From Streptomyces sp. WAC05374 (lineage in GTDB: Bacteria > Actinomycetota > Actinomycetes > Streptomycetales > Streptomycetaceae): a DNA stretch of 64,000 bases. Shown in pieces: positions 1 through 8,308 of the stretch (the stretch's first letter is position 1; each line of letters begins with the position of its first letter). The notes under the pieces were generated by a model. The model searched no databases. It worked only from the letters and a program-made list of their open reading frames with translations, and was not told the origin of the DNA. The position numbers were made by a program, and so were the translations under genes. Location: positions 1 through 64,000 of the forward strand of contig NZ_SMNQ01000004.1 of the NCBI RefSeq assembly GCF_004353505.1, written 5' to 3'.

Positions 1-991
1 CGGGGGCGTAGTCCGACAGGCGCTTGCCGGCCTTGTCGGCGGCCAGCATCCGGTCGGCCTCACGCGACTGCGCGGCCGCCGCGCTCATCGCGTTCGACGC
101 GGTCTTCAGCGCCCTGACCGCATCCCCGTGCGCCGCGATCAGCTTGGTGCGGGCCTCGGCGGCGGTGGCCGCCTTCTGCGCCAGCTCGCGCAGCTTCTCG
201 GCCGCCTCGGCCGCCTCCTTCTGCGCCTTTTCGTGCGCCGCCCGGTCCTCGGCGTCCTTCTGCGCCGCCAGCAGATAGCCCTTTTCCAAAAACTCCGCGA
301 TCACCTTGGCATCGCCCGTGGCCAAGGCGGCCTGCGCGGCCCGCTGGACCTCCGGCCCGCCCACCGCGGCGAGCATCTCCACCCGCTTGCGGTTCTCCGC
401 CGCGCGTTCCTGCTCGTTCTGCTCGCTCGCCTTGTCCCGCTGCCGGGCGATGTCCGCGCCGAAGGCCAGGAAATCGGCCCGGTCCCGGGCCGTGCCCTTC
501 AAAACCCGCTCGACCTCAGCATTGAAGAACGGGCCACCGGTGCCGCGCAGCGCCTCGATCGTGCGCCGGTTGGCCACATCGGCCGCATCCCGCTTGTCCT
601 TCGCACGCTGCCGCGCCTCGGCCTCACCCCGCTCCAAAAACTCCCGGACCGCGTTCGGATCGGAACTCGCCAGCGCCGCCCTGGCGGCCTCGCGGACCTC
701 TTCCTCCTCGTCGAACTCCGCGAAGTCCTCCACCAACTGCCGGTCACGCTCATCACTGATCCGGTCCAACGCCGAACCCGCCGGCGGCGGAACGGGCGCT
801 TCCTCGGACAGTTCGGCCAGCACCCGGCTGAGGACGACCCTGCCGTCCTGCTTCGCCGGGGCGACCGCACCGGCCTCCCCCGCCGTGCCACCCAGCACGG
901 CCAGGGCCATGACGGTGGAAACCGCCCGGCCCATCACACCCGGCCCACGGCCGCGCATCGTTCCGGCCCTGGGCCGGAATCTTCCCCTCAC
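1..991 (-). CDS. Secreted ALF-repeat protein, C-terminus beyond the window
   Basis: The reading frame stays open to base 1, so the C-terminus lies outside the window. The GTG at 991 is chosen because AAGGGG sits about six bases upstream; an ATG at 958 in the same frame is the alternative. A basic start and a hydrophobic stretch (VMALAVLGGTAGEAGA) form a signal peptide. The mature part is Ala/Glu/Arg-rich with recurring units such as VREAARAALASSDPNAVREF and VQRAAQAALATGDAKVIAEF, the pattern of actinobacterial short ALF repeats, followed by a long helical, probably coiled-coil stretch. ALF-repeat proteins often carry toxin or enzyme domains at the C-terminus; whether this one does cannot be seen. 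It is the last of three ALF genes on this strand. Family assignment is good, function unknown. Confidence 0.75.
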   Translation of the reverse strand, partial: MRGRFRPRAGTMRGRGPGVMGRAVSTVMALAVLGGTAGEAGAVAPAKQDGRVVLSRVLAELSEEAPVPPPAGSALDRISDERDRQLVEDFAEFDEEEEVREAARAALASSDPNAVREFLERGEAEARQRAKDKRDAADVANRRTIEALRGTGGPFFNAEVERVLKGTARDRADFLAFGADIARQRDKASEQNEQERAAENRKRVEMLAAVGGPEVQRAAQAALATGDAKVIAEFLEKGYLLAAQKDAEDRAAHEKAQKEAAEAAEKLRELAQKAATAAEARTKLIAAHGDAVRALKTASNAMSAAAAQSREADRMLAADKAGKRLSDYAP

Positions 992-1054
992 GGGAAACCC
1001 CTTCAATAAGTCAATGAGTCAATGAATCGATCGGTCAAAGGCCAATCGGCGACG

Positions 1055-1090
1055 AAAAAGCCCCCTGCCCTCGTGTGCGCGGGCAGGGGG
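1055..1090 (-). terminator. Rho-independent terminator of the middle ALF gene
   Basis: A perfect 10-bp stem (1061-1070 with 1081-1090, CCCCCTGCCC/GGGCAGGGGG) has a 10-base loop. Read on the minus strand it is followed by GGC-free T-rich sequence (five T at 1059-1055). It lies 35 bases after the stop of the 1125-2273 gene, so the partial ALF gene to its left is probably transcribed separately. Confidence 0.8.
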
Positions 1091-1124
1091 TCAGGTCATG
1101 GCCGCGGCGCGTCAACCCGTGGCG

Positions 1125-2273
1125 TCAGCCCTTGACGCGGTTCTCGCCCTCGAGGGCCCGGTCGGCCATGGCCTGCCAGAAGGCGGCCGTCTCAGCGGCC
1201 TCCGTCCCCTCCTTGGCCCAGTCGTCCTGCCGGGCCCCGGCGGGCAGGCTGATCCTCGCCCAGATGCCGTCCGCGCCCTCCTGGGACAGCCGGGCGATGT
1301 TCTGCCAGGTCTCCGCCTGCGCCCTGGCCGCCTCCTGCTCGGCCAGCCACGCCTTCCGCCCGCCGTCCGCGTGTCCGGCGACCGCCTGCCAGGCCGCCTG
1401 GGCCTCGGCACGCGCCTTCGCCGCGTCCGCCGCCGACGTCAGCGCCGCCTCGGCTGCCACCGCCCTGGCGATCAGCAGCGACAGCACGTGATGACGCCGC
1501 ACCTCCGCGTCGGCGGCCCGCAGCCGGTACGCCTCCAGGTCCAGTGCCGCACCCGTCGCCCAGCCGTAGCCGAAGAACTCCACGACGTCCGCGTCCGTGG
1601 CACCGGCCCGCAGCGCCCACTGCGCCGCCACCCGCACCTGTTCACCGGGATCGTTCTCGGCGAGCACCCGTACGAAGGCACGGTCGCCCTCGGACACCTC
1701 GATGCGGTGCTGCTCGTCGGCCTGGCGCTTCGTGCGGTCCCGCTGCTGCGCCTCGGCGTAGCCGGTCTTCACGAAGACGGCGCGATCGGCGTCCGTACCC
1801 TTCAGCGCCCGCTCCGCCGCCGACCGCACCTCCGGGGAGAACCCGGCCGGATGCGTGGCCACCACCCGCTCGCAGAACGCCCGGTTGCGCGACCGCGCGT
1901 CCCGCAGGCGCTGCTTGGCCTGGTCGTAACCGCCCCCGGGCGCCAGCCAGTCGGCGATCGCCGCGTCGCCCCGCGTACTGCGCAGCGCGTTCCACGCCGA
2001 CGCGCGGATCTCCGCCGGCAGCCCCGACTTGGCCAGCCGCGCGACACGCGCGCGTGCCTCGTCGGCCGCGGCGGCCACCACCGGCGACGGCTGCCCGGCC
2101 ACCCCCGGCGACGACTGCCCGGCGGATTCCACGGCCACCGCCGTCTGCGCGCGGGCCGGTGTCGCGTCCGTGAGCGTGCCGCCGACGGCCAGTACGGCGA
2201 CGGCCAGTCCCGGTGCGACCCATCGGTGACGTCTCACGCCGCGTCCTGTCTCGTCTGCCACCATTTCCGTCAC
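1125..2273 (-). CDS. Secreted ALF-repeat protein
   Basis: About 382 residues. The GTG at 2273 is preferred over longer starts because AAGGAG lies five bases upstream and the next codons lead into a signal peptide (basic GVRRHRW, hydrophobic VAPGLAVAVLAVGG, cleavage near TPARAQ). The mature protein shows several ALF-type units (RASAWNALRSTRGDAAIADW, VRSAAERALKGTDADRAVFV, VRVAAQWALRAGATDADVVEF) and then a helical Ala/Glu/Gln-rich region rich in Trp. No catalytic domain is recognised. It starts 46 bases after the stop of the larger ALF gene 2320-3942 and ends at a strong terminator, so the two probably form one transcript. Role unknown; export is inferred from the signal peptide. Confidence 0.75.
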   Translation of the reverse strand: MTEMVADETGRGVRRHRWVAPGLAVAVLAVGGTLTDATPARAQTAVAVESAGQSSPGVAGQPSPVVAAAADEARARVARLAKSGLPAEIRASAWNALRSTRGDAAIADWLAPGGGYDQAKQRLRDARSRNRAFCERVVATHPAGFSPEVRSAAERALKGTDADRAVFVKTGYAEAQQRDRTKRQADEQHRIEVSEGDRAFVRVLAENDPGEQVRVAAQWALRAGATDADVVEFFGYGWATGAALDLEAYRLRAADAEVRRHHVLSLLIARAVAAEAALTSAADAAKARAEAQAAWQAVAGHADGGRKAWLAEQEAARAQAETWQNIARLSQEGADGIWARISLPAGARQDDWAKEGTEAAETAAFWQAMADRALEGENRVKG

Positions 2274-2319
2274 TCCTGCTCCTTGGCGGATCGTGTGCAC
2301 CATCGGTTGCCGGCCGGCG

Positions 2320-3942
2320 TCAGGGCGCCAGCGGTGTGCTGATGCGCCAGCCCGCGATGCGGACCTTCTTGGCCTCGCCCTCGACGCCGCCGGGCAGGGG
2401 GAACGTGAAGGTGGTGCGGGCGTAGACGTCCTTCGTCGTGGGCGCGAGCCAGTTCGTGTCACTGCCGGCGGTCTGCGTGAAGGACTTGACGCCGAGCTTG
2501 GTGGGCGTCAGCGGGGTCGTGCGGGTGCACCAGGTGGCGCTCTTCCTGAACGCGGTGCTCCGGTCGTCGGCCGCGATCTCCACGCGCAGGCCGTTCTTCT
2601 CGGCCTTGCCGCTGCGGAGGTAGTAGCCGCGCTTGCGTGCGGACTCGAAGGAGTAGCAGCCCGGCTGGCTCGCCAGGGAGGGCACGATCACCCAGGTGGC
2701 GTCCTCGCGGTCGGCCAGGGGGCTGGTGGACTTCAGCGTGTCGTCGAGGAGGACCTTCCCGCCGTCCGCGCTGGACTGGCGGGCGTACTCGGCCTCGCCC
2801 CACGCCCTGAGGGACTGGCGCTTGAGCCGGTACTGGGTGTCCGGCTTGAGGAACTGCGCGACGTCGTCGTCGCTGCCGGCCAGGGCCTTCTTGGCGGCGG
2901 CGACCAGGTGGGGGTTGACTCCGCCGTTCTCCGCCGCCGCCTGGATCTGGAGGGCGAGCTTGCGGTTGGCCTCCGCGAGCTTCTTGCGCCGGTTCTCGTC
3001 GTCGCGCTTGTACGCGGCGTCGGCGCCGCGGTGGATGTAGTCCTTCCACACGGCCGGGTCGGGGCTGAGGGTGGCGCGCTGCGCCTCGGTGTAGAGGTCG
3101 GTGCCGTGCAGGTCGGCGGCGGCCAGGCGCAGGAGCTCGCGGATGAAGTTGTCGTCGCTCAGGGCGAGCATGGCCTCGGAGGGCGTGACGCGGAAGAGGG
3201 CCGCGGTGTTCTTGCGGGCGGCCAGCTCCTTGCGGCGCTCGGCCTCCTGGCGGTCCTTCTCGGCCAGCTCCTCCAGCTCCTTGGCGACGTCGCGCTGGTG
3301 GGCGGCGCGGGCACCGTTGACGATGAACTCGTGCCAGTCCGCCGGTTCGCCGGCCAGCGCCTGGAGCGCCGCGGCCCGTACTTCGGGGCCGGACGCGGCG
3401 TGCCGGGCGACGGCGCGGATGAAGTTGTCGTCGGTGAGGGCGAGCAGCTCCGGGGTGCCGGGGATGCCGATGGTGAGCAGCACCTGGGACTTGGCCTGCC
3501 GGGCGGCGCGCTCGGCCTCGGCCTTCTCGCGCTCGCGCTGCTGGTCGAGCTTGTACGCCTCGTGGATGCCGCCCACGATGAACCGCACGTGGTCCTCGGT
3601 GACCGTGCTGGCCATGGCCTGTTCGGCGGCGGTGCGCACGGCGTCCAGGTGCTCGCCCGCGTCCCGGGCCTTCTGCCACAGCGCGTGGATGAAGTCGTAG
3701 TCGCTGAGCAGGAGTACGTCGGCGGTCGGGTCGAGGCGGACCACGGCCGCGGCCTCCACGCGCTGGCCGTCGGTCGTGCCGATGCCGGCCGCACGGGTCG
3801 CGACGTCCGACGTCCCGGGGGCCTCATCGGCGACGGCCACGGGGGCGACGGTGCCGGTGACGGCCGCGAGGGCGGTGGCGGTCACGAGGCCGCGCGTCAT
3901 GATCCGCCGCATCCGCGCGGAAGCGATGTGCTGGGTGTGCAT
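2320..3942 (-). CDS. Secreted ALF-repeat protein with C-terminal AbfB-like beta-trefoil
   Basis: 540 residues. Residues 1-38 are a signal peptide ending near VAVADEA. Residues about 60-330 hold at least four ALF units, recognisable by repeated DDNFIRELLR / DNFIRAVARH helices each followed by an Ala-rich helix and a W-x-(D/E)-(F/Y)-I segment. The last ~150 residues contain ATWVIVPSLASQPGCYSFES then GYYLRSG and later STAFRKSATWC, which match the AbfB (arabinose-binding, beta-trefoil) pattern in which FxxxATF alternates with CVSFES-x-n-GxYLRH. This suggests the ALF array presents a carbohydrate-binding module outside the cell. First gene of the ALF group; the Shine-Dalgarno (GAGGGAG) is rather far from the ATG. 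No catalytic domain seen. Confidence 0.8.
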   Translation of the reverse strand: MHTQHIASARMRRIMTRGLVTATALAAVTGTVAPVAVADEAPGTSDVATRAAGIGTTDGQRVEAAAVVRLDPTADVLLLSDYDFIHALWQKARDAGEHLDAVRTAAEQAMASTVTEDHVRFIVGGIHEAYKLDQQREREKAEAERAARQAKSQVLLTIGIPGTPELLALTDDNFIRAVARHAASGPEVRAAALQALAGEPADWHEFIVNGARAAHQRDVAKELEELAEKDRQEAERRKELAARKNTAALFRVTPSEAMLALSDDNFIRELLRLAAADLHGTDLYTEAQRATLSPDPAVWKDYIHRGADAAYKRDDENRRKKLAEANRKLALQIQAAAENGGVNPHLVAAAKKALAGSDDDVAQFLKPDTQYRLKRQSLRAWGEAEYARQSSADGGKVLLDDTLKSTSPLADREDATWVIVPSLASQPGCYSFESARKRGYYLRSGKAEKNGLRVEIAADDRSTAFRKSATWCTRTTPLTPTKLGVKSFTQTAGSDTNWLAPTTKDVYARTTFTFPLPGGVEGEAKKVRIAGWRISTPLAP

Positions 3943-4706
3943 GGTGATGCGAAGACTCCCTCTGCCGCCTGGTCACGGCGGCTCTACGTGGGTGGGGGGC
4001 GGCGACGGCCGGCGCTCTGTGGGCAGGCGTCAGGCGCGCGGGGCGGTCGCCGGACGGGGCGGCGGCCGCGCGGTCGACGCGGTGCCGCCCTCGTGCGCCG
4101 GCCCGACGTGGTCAGCGGCGGGCCGGGGCGCGGTGTCGTTCGGGCCGCGTGCACCGCACGCGGGTCACGGCCCGGGTGAACGGACGGGAACCAATGAGCC
4201 GGGGAACGCCGAAGCGGCGTCAACCGGAAAAGGTGAAGGCATTGCTCAAGGACTGATGGAGCCGTGCGTCGGCACAGCGGCACAGATGTCCGCCATGACG
4301 GCGGCAGGCATGGGCGTACGCCCCACAATTCCCCCTGCTTTGCACAAGAAACACTCCGGGGTGTCCGGTCCGTCGAAGCACGATCGCCTCGTCGGTCCCC
4401 TCCGGCACTCCGCCCCGGTCACGCTGGTCACCAGGACCCTAACCCCGTGTGCGCCGGGCTCGCAATGATCTGCCTGCCACAGTGATGGGCCTCGCATTCG
4501 ATAGACGTAATTCCGCTTGAACGGCGGTGATTGGCCCCGGGCAATACGGGAAACGGCATCGGCGTTTCGGCCATCATCGACCACGAAAAAGGGACGCGTC
4601 CCCCTGGTGACCGGTCATCGCATTCGACCTCTGGCCGAAAACACACGGGAACGATTTCCCGGTGTACGCGCCCCCTCGCGGCCCGGAAAGGGCATGGGCG
4701 CGACGG
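3943..4706. other. Gene-free stretch between ALF genes and tRNA-Pro
   Basis: About 760 bases with no reading frame that has both a ribosome binding site and recognisable protein. It should hold the promoter of the ALF transcript near its left end. Base composition becomes visibly less GC-rich between about 4240 and 4700 than in the flanking genes. I see no RNA gene apart from the tRNA to its right. Confidence 0.5.
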
Positions 4707-4747
4707 AAAAGCAGAAGGCCGTTCCGGATTGCTCCGAAACGGCCTTC
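4707..4747 (-). terminator. Terminator of the first tRNA-Pro
   Basis: Arms 4714-4728 and 4733-4747 pair over 15 bases with one mismatch (GAAGGCCGTTTCGGA type stem, 4-base loop). On the minus strand a run of four T follows at 4710-4707. It lies 17 bases downstream of the tRNA 3' end. Confidence 0.8.
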
Positions 4748-4763
4748 GACCTGCTTTCGCATG

Positions 4764-4837
<74 letters not shown>

Positions 4838-4889
4838 ATGCGCGTGTCCCGCGGCTTTCGCCGTGGTGAGCGCGCAAGAGAAGATTACC

Positions 4890-7559
4890 TCACTCCGGGG
4901 CCGGGTTCGTGTCGCGGGTCATCAGGGCGTGGTCGGCGGCGGCGCGGGCGGCCAGACTCTCGGCGCCGCAGGCGGTGGCCAGGGCGGCGGCGTGGGCGAG
5001 CCGGGCCGGGGAGCGGAGGGCCAGGGCGTACTCGTGGCGGGCGCGTGCGTGTTCGTACGCCGAGGGGGACGCCTCCAGGTGGCGGACCGCCTGGGCGAGG
5101 AGATGGACGGCTTCGTCCGGGCGGGCGAACAGGGCGGCGCAGCGGAGGGCTTCGCCAATGGCGGTGTCGGTGCCGAAGCGTTCGGCCTGCACGCGGGCGC
5201 GGGTGGCGAGCCGGGCGGCGCGGGTGGGGTCCTCGGTGGCCAGGGCGCGGGCGAGGTCGCACGCCCAGGGCGCCCACAGGCCGTTGTGGCGGTCGCGGGC
5301 CTCGAAGGCGCGGCCGGCGGCTTCCAGTTCGGCGACGCCTTCCTTCGTACGGCCTTCGGCGAGGAGCAGGCGGGCGTGGACGCACGGGCCGTCCGGCATC
5401 AGCATGGCGCCCGGCCAGGGCGGGCCGAAGCGGTAGCGGGTGGCGACGTCGCGGGCCTCGGTGACCCGGCCGCGGGCGAGCAGGGTGTCGATGAGCAGGC
5501 AGGCGGCGTCCCACTGCACGGGCAGTCCGCTGCCGACGCGGTCGGCGAGGCGCAGCCCTTCGCGCAGGAAGCTCTCGGCCACGGCGAGGGCGCCGCGGCG
5601 GCGGTGGGCGAGGCCCACGAGGGTGTGCGCGAAGGCGAGGTGGGCGCCGCTCCAGCCGGAGATCTCGAAGGCCCGTACCGCTTCCTCGAACAGGTCCAGG
5701 GCGCGGCCGGGCCGGTCCGTGAAGGCGTAGGTGATGCCGACCAGGGCGGGCGTCTCGAAGCCCCACTCGGTGTCGGTCCAGCTCAGGCCGCGGGCCGGGC
5801 GGCCGTGGACGAGGGCGCGGTCGCACAGGTCCAGGACGTGTTCGGCGTCCTCCCCGCGCAGCATGGCGTCGAAGGCCCGCAGGGACAGCAGGGCGCGTTC
5901 GGCGTTGTCGGTGCCGGGGAGGTGGTCGGCGAGCCCGGCGAGGCGGCGGGAGCGGCCCGGCCCGTCCTCCTCGGTGGCCCGGAACGCCTCGTACATGAAG
6001 TGGGCCGCCCGGAGGCGGGTGCGGGCGGGGCCGGGCGGGGTGCGGGCGGCCTCGGTGGCGACAGAGCGTGCGGCCTCCCCGAGCCGGTCGCTGTGGGCGA
6101 GTGCCTGGGCGAGGCGGCAGGTGGCGTCGGTGCGGAGGTCTCCGTCGAGGCCGGGCAGGGCGAGGGCGGAGCGCAGGTGGCGCACGGTGGCCGGGGGCGA
6201 GGTGAGGAGGGCGGCGCAGCCGAGTTCGTAGAGGACCTCGGCGTACGCGTGGGGCGGCGGGGGTTCCTGGAGGGCCCGTTCCAGGCAGCGGCGGGCGGCC
6301 TCGGGTGCGCCGACGGCGAGGTGCTCGCGGGCGGCCCGGCGCAGTTGGGCGACGACTTCCTCGTCGTCGTCCGGGTGGATCTCCAGCAGGTGGCGGGAGG
6401 CGGCCGCGGCGCCGAGGCCCGCGTGGGCGACGGCCCAGGCGGCCCGGCCGTGCAGGGCGGTGCGGGTGGCGGGCGGGATGGAGCGGTATATGGCGGTGGC
6501 GATCAGCGGGTGGGCGAACTCCATCGGGTCGGTGGCGGTGACGATCCGCGCCTCGCGGAGCCGTTCGGTGCAGCCGGCCGCCTCGGCGGGGGTCATCCCG
6601 GCCAGGGTGGCCGCGAGGCCGCGCGGGATGCCGGCGCCCAGCACGGCGGCGGCCCAGGCGAGGCGGGTGGGTCCGGTGCCCAGCTTTTCCAGTCGGGCGA
6701 CGAGTCCGCTGCCGCGCGCGGAGGCGCCGAGGTCGCGCAGCCGGGGCACCGACCGCTCCACGGGGTCGAGGAACCGGTCCTGGACCCTGGCGAGGAGTTC
6801 CACCGTTTCGTACGGGTTGCCGCCGGTCACCGCCCATACCTCGCGGCAGAACGGGTCGTCCGCCCGGTCGCCGAGCGTGGCACGGGCCAGTTCGGCGGTC
6901 GCGCCGGGGCTGAAGGGGTGCAGGGTGAGGCGCAGCCGGGCGGCGGCGCCGAGCCGGCCGAGCAGGGCGGCGGCGGACCCGGACACCGGCTCGGCGCGGT
7001 GGGCGAGGACGACCAGCAGGGGCAGGGCGGGCAGGCTCGCGGACAGGGCGGCGAGCCAGGTCAGGGATTCGGTGTCCGCCCCGTGCGCATCGTCGACGAG
7101 CAGGACGAGGGGCCGGGAGCGGTGGCGCTCGGCGAGCCGGGCGACGACCCGGTCCAGGCCGTCCCGGACGCCCTGGGGGTCGGCGGCGGGCCCGCTGGGG
7201 GCCGCGAGGCCGAGGGCGGGGGCGGCGACGTCGTACCCGTCGCCGAGCAGCGGCCGGGCCGGGTCCTCGCCGAGTCCGGCGAGCGCGGGCCGCAGCAACT
7301 GCCGTACGACGTGGAAGGGCACGGAGGCGACCGTCTCGCCGCCCTGGGCGCCGTGGACGGTGCACCGGTCCCGGGCGAGCCGGCGGACGGCGGCGAGCAG
7401 GGCGGTCTTGCCGATGCCGGCCTCGCCCCGGTAGATCAGCAGGCCGCCCGAGGCGGCGGGGCCGCACAGCGCGTCCACCGCACGCGCCGCGGCGGCGAGC
7501 TCGGGTTCGCGCTCCAACAGCGGTACGGCCGACCGGTGTTCCGGCCGGGACGGCAGCAT
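4890..7559 (-). CDS. LAL-type AAA ATPase regulator lacking the LuxR DNA-binding domain
   Basis: 889 residues from the ATG at 7559, which has GGGGGAGG seven bases upstream. Residues 45-52 (GEAGIGKT) are a Walker A motif and 151-157 (LVLLVDD) a Walker B followed by AHG, as in large ATP-binding regulators of the LuxR (LAL/MalT-like) family; the remaining ~600 residues are Ala/Arg/Leu-rich TPR-like helices. In this family a LuxR helix-turn-helix normally follows a segment like GAESLAARAAADHA, but here the protein stops eleven residues later at NPAPE and no HTH is encoded in any frame between 4838 and 4890, where the tRNA begins. It is therefore either a degraded regulator or an ATP-dependent signalling protein without DNA binding. 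Divergent from the DUF309 gene. Confidence 0.8.
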   Translation of the reverse strand: MLPSRPEHRSAVPLLEREPELAAAARAVDALCGPAASGGLLIYRGEAGIGKTALLAAVRRLARDRCTVHGAQGGETVASVPFHVVRQLLRPALAGLGEDPARPLLGDGYDVAAPALGLAAPSGPAADPQGVRDGLDRVVARLAERHRSRPLVLLVDDAHGADTESLTWLAALSASLPALPLLVVLAHRAEPVSGSAAALLGRLGAAARLRLTLHPFSPGATAELARATLGDRADDPFCREVWAVTGGNPYETVELLARVQDRFLDPVERSVPRLRDLGASARGSGLVARLEKLGTGPTRLAWAAAVLGAGIPRGLAATLAGMTPAEAAGCTERLREARIVTATDPMEFAHPLIATAIYRSIPPATRTALHGRAAWAVAHAGLGAAAASRHLLEIHPDDDEEVVAQLRRAAREHLAVGAPEAARRCLERALQEPPPPHAYAEVLYELGCAALLTSPPATVRHLRSALALPGLDGDLRTDATCRLAQALAHSDRLGEAARSVATEAARTPPGPARTRLRAAHFMYEAFRATEEDGPGRSRRLAGLADHLPGTDNAERALLSLRAFDAMLRGEDAEHVLDLCDRALVHGRPARGLSWTDTEWGFETPALVGITYAFTDRPGRALDLFEEAVRAFEISGWSGAHLAFAHTLVGLAHRRRGALAVAESFLREGLRLADRVGSGLPVQWDAACLLIDTLLARGRVTEARDVATRYRFGPPWPGAMLMPDGPCVHARLLLAEGRTKEGVAELEAAGRAFEARDRHNGLWAPWACDLARALATEDPTRAARLATRARVQAERFGTDTAIGEALRCAALFARPDEAVHLLAQAVRHLEASPSAYEHARARHEYALALRSPARLAHAAALATACGAESLAARAAADHALMTRDTNPAPE

Positions 7560-7683
7560 CGCCTTGCCTCCCCCACGAGTACCCGACGAGTCCCCACACA
7601 TCGTGGCAAGCCGAGCGTAGCCCCGTGCCCCGGTCGGCGGACATGGTTGGGACGGTGCCCGCCGGACGGGTGACAATTGGGGC

Positions 7684-8175
7684 GTGAACAGGACGGGAAG
7701 GGATCGTGACGAGGAAGGGCGGGCGCGCAGCGCGCGGCCGAGGGACGGGCTGGGGCGGCCCCTGCCGTACGGCGAGGCGGGGGTGGAGCGGCAGCCCGAG
7801 GGGGTGGTGCGCACCCCGGCCGTGACCGTGCGGGAGGCGCAGCGGCTGCTGGACTCCGGGATGCCGTTCCACGCCCACGAGGTCCTCGAGGACGCCTGGA
7901 AGTCGTGCCCGGAGCAGCGGGCGGGCGAGCGGGAGCTGTGGCGGGGTCTGGCGCAGCTCGCGGTGGGGCTGACCCATGCCGCCCGGGGCAACGCGGCGGG
8001 CGGGTCGCGGCTGCTGCTGCGGGGCGCCGACCGGGTCGCGGCGTTCGGCGGCCGTCCGTACGGGATCGACACGCCCGGTCTGGTGGCGTGGGCGCGGGAG
8101 CTGGCGGGGCGGCTGGAGGGGCGTGGGGAGGCGGCCGTCGATCCGGCGGCGGAGGCGCCACGGCTGCTGGGCTGA
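7684..8175 (+). CDS. DUF309 domain-containing protein
   Basis: 163 residues from a GTG. The central part (FHAHEVLEDAWKSCPEQ, then ELWRGLAQLAVGLTHAARGN) is the typical DUF309 core, a small helical protein of unknown biochemical role in which the H-x-x-H-E-V-L-E-x-x-W signature is conserved. The first ~45 residues are charged and low in complexity. It is divergent from the LAL-type ATPase (124 bases between starts) and its stop codon lies at the beginning of the 36-bp tandem repeat. No operon partner is apparent. Confidence 0.85.
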   Translation: MNRTGRDRDEEGRARSARPRDGLGRPLPYGEAGVERQPEGVVRTPAVTVREAQRLLDSGMPFHAHEVLEDAWKSCPEQRAGERELWRGLAQLAVGLTHAARGNAAGGSRLLLRGADRVAAFGGRPYGIDTPGLVAWARELAGRLEGRGEAAVDPAAEAPRLLG

Positions 8176-8308
8176 GGGCACGGCTCACGGGCGCCACGCC
8201 TGCCGGGGCGAGGGCACGGCTCACGGGCGCCACGCCTGCCGGGGCGAGGGCACGGCTCACGGGCGCCACGCCTGCCGGGGCGAGGGCACGGCTCACGGGC
8301 GCCACGCC
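8175..8308. repeat. 36-bp tandem repeat, 3.7 copies
   Basis: Three perfect 36-bp units start at 8175, 8211 and 8247 (unit begins AGGGCACGGCTCACGGGCGC and ends CTGCCGGGGCG), followed by a 26-bp partial unit at 8283-8308. The partial unit contains the stop codon and last codons of the P450 gene on the minus strand (WRP-stop), so the array looks like repeated duplication of that gene end. It fills the space between the convergent DUF309 and P450 genes. There are no unique spacers, so this is not CRISPR. Confidence 0.95.

Noticed and set aside
2293..4179. A 628-codon plus-strand frame opposite the ALF gene
   Set aside because: Antisense shadow of a GC-rich gene; Gly/Val/Leu-Ala composition, no motif, and the minus strand encodes a signal peptide and ALF repeats.
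4890..8072. Start of the LAL ATPase at 8072
   Set aside because: The extra 171 codons run antisense through the DUF309 gene and lack family sequence; ATG 7559 has a strong ribosome binding site.
8175..8308. CRISPR array
   Set aside because: Units are directly contiguous without spacers; it is a simple tandem repeat.
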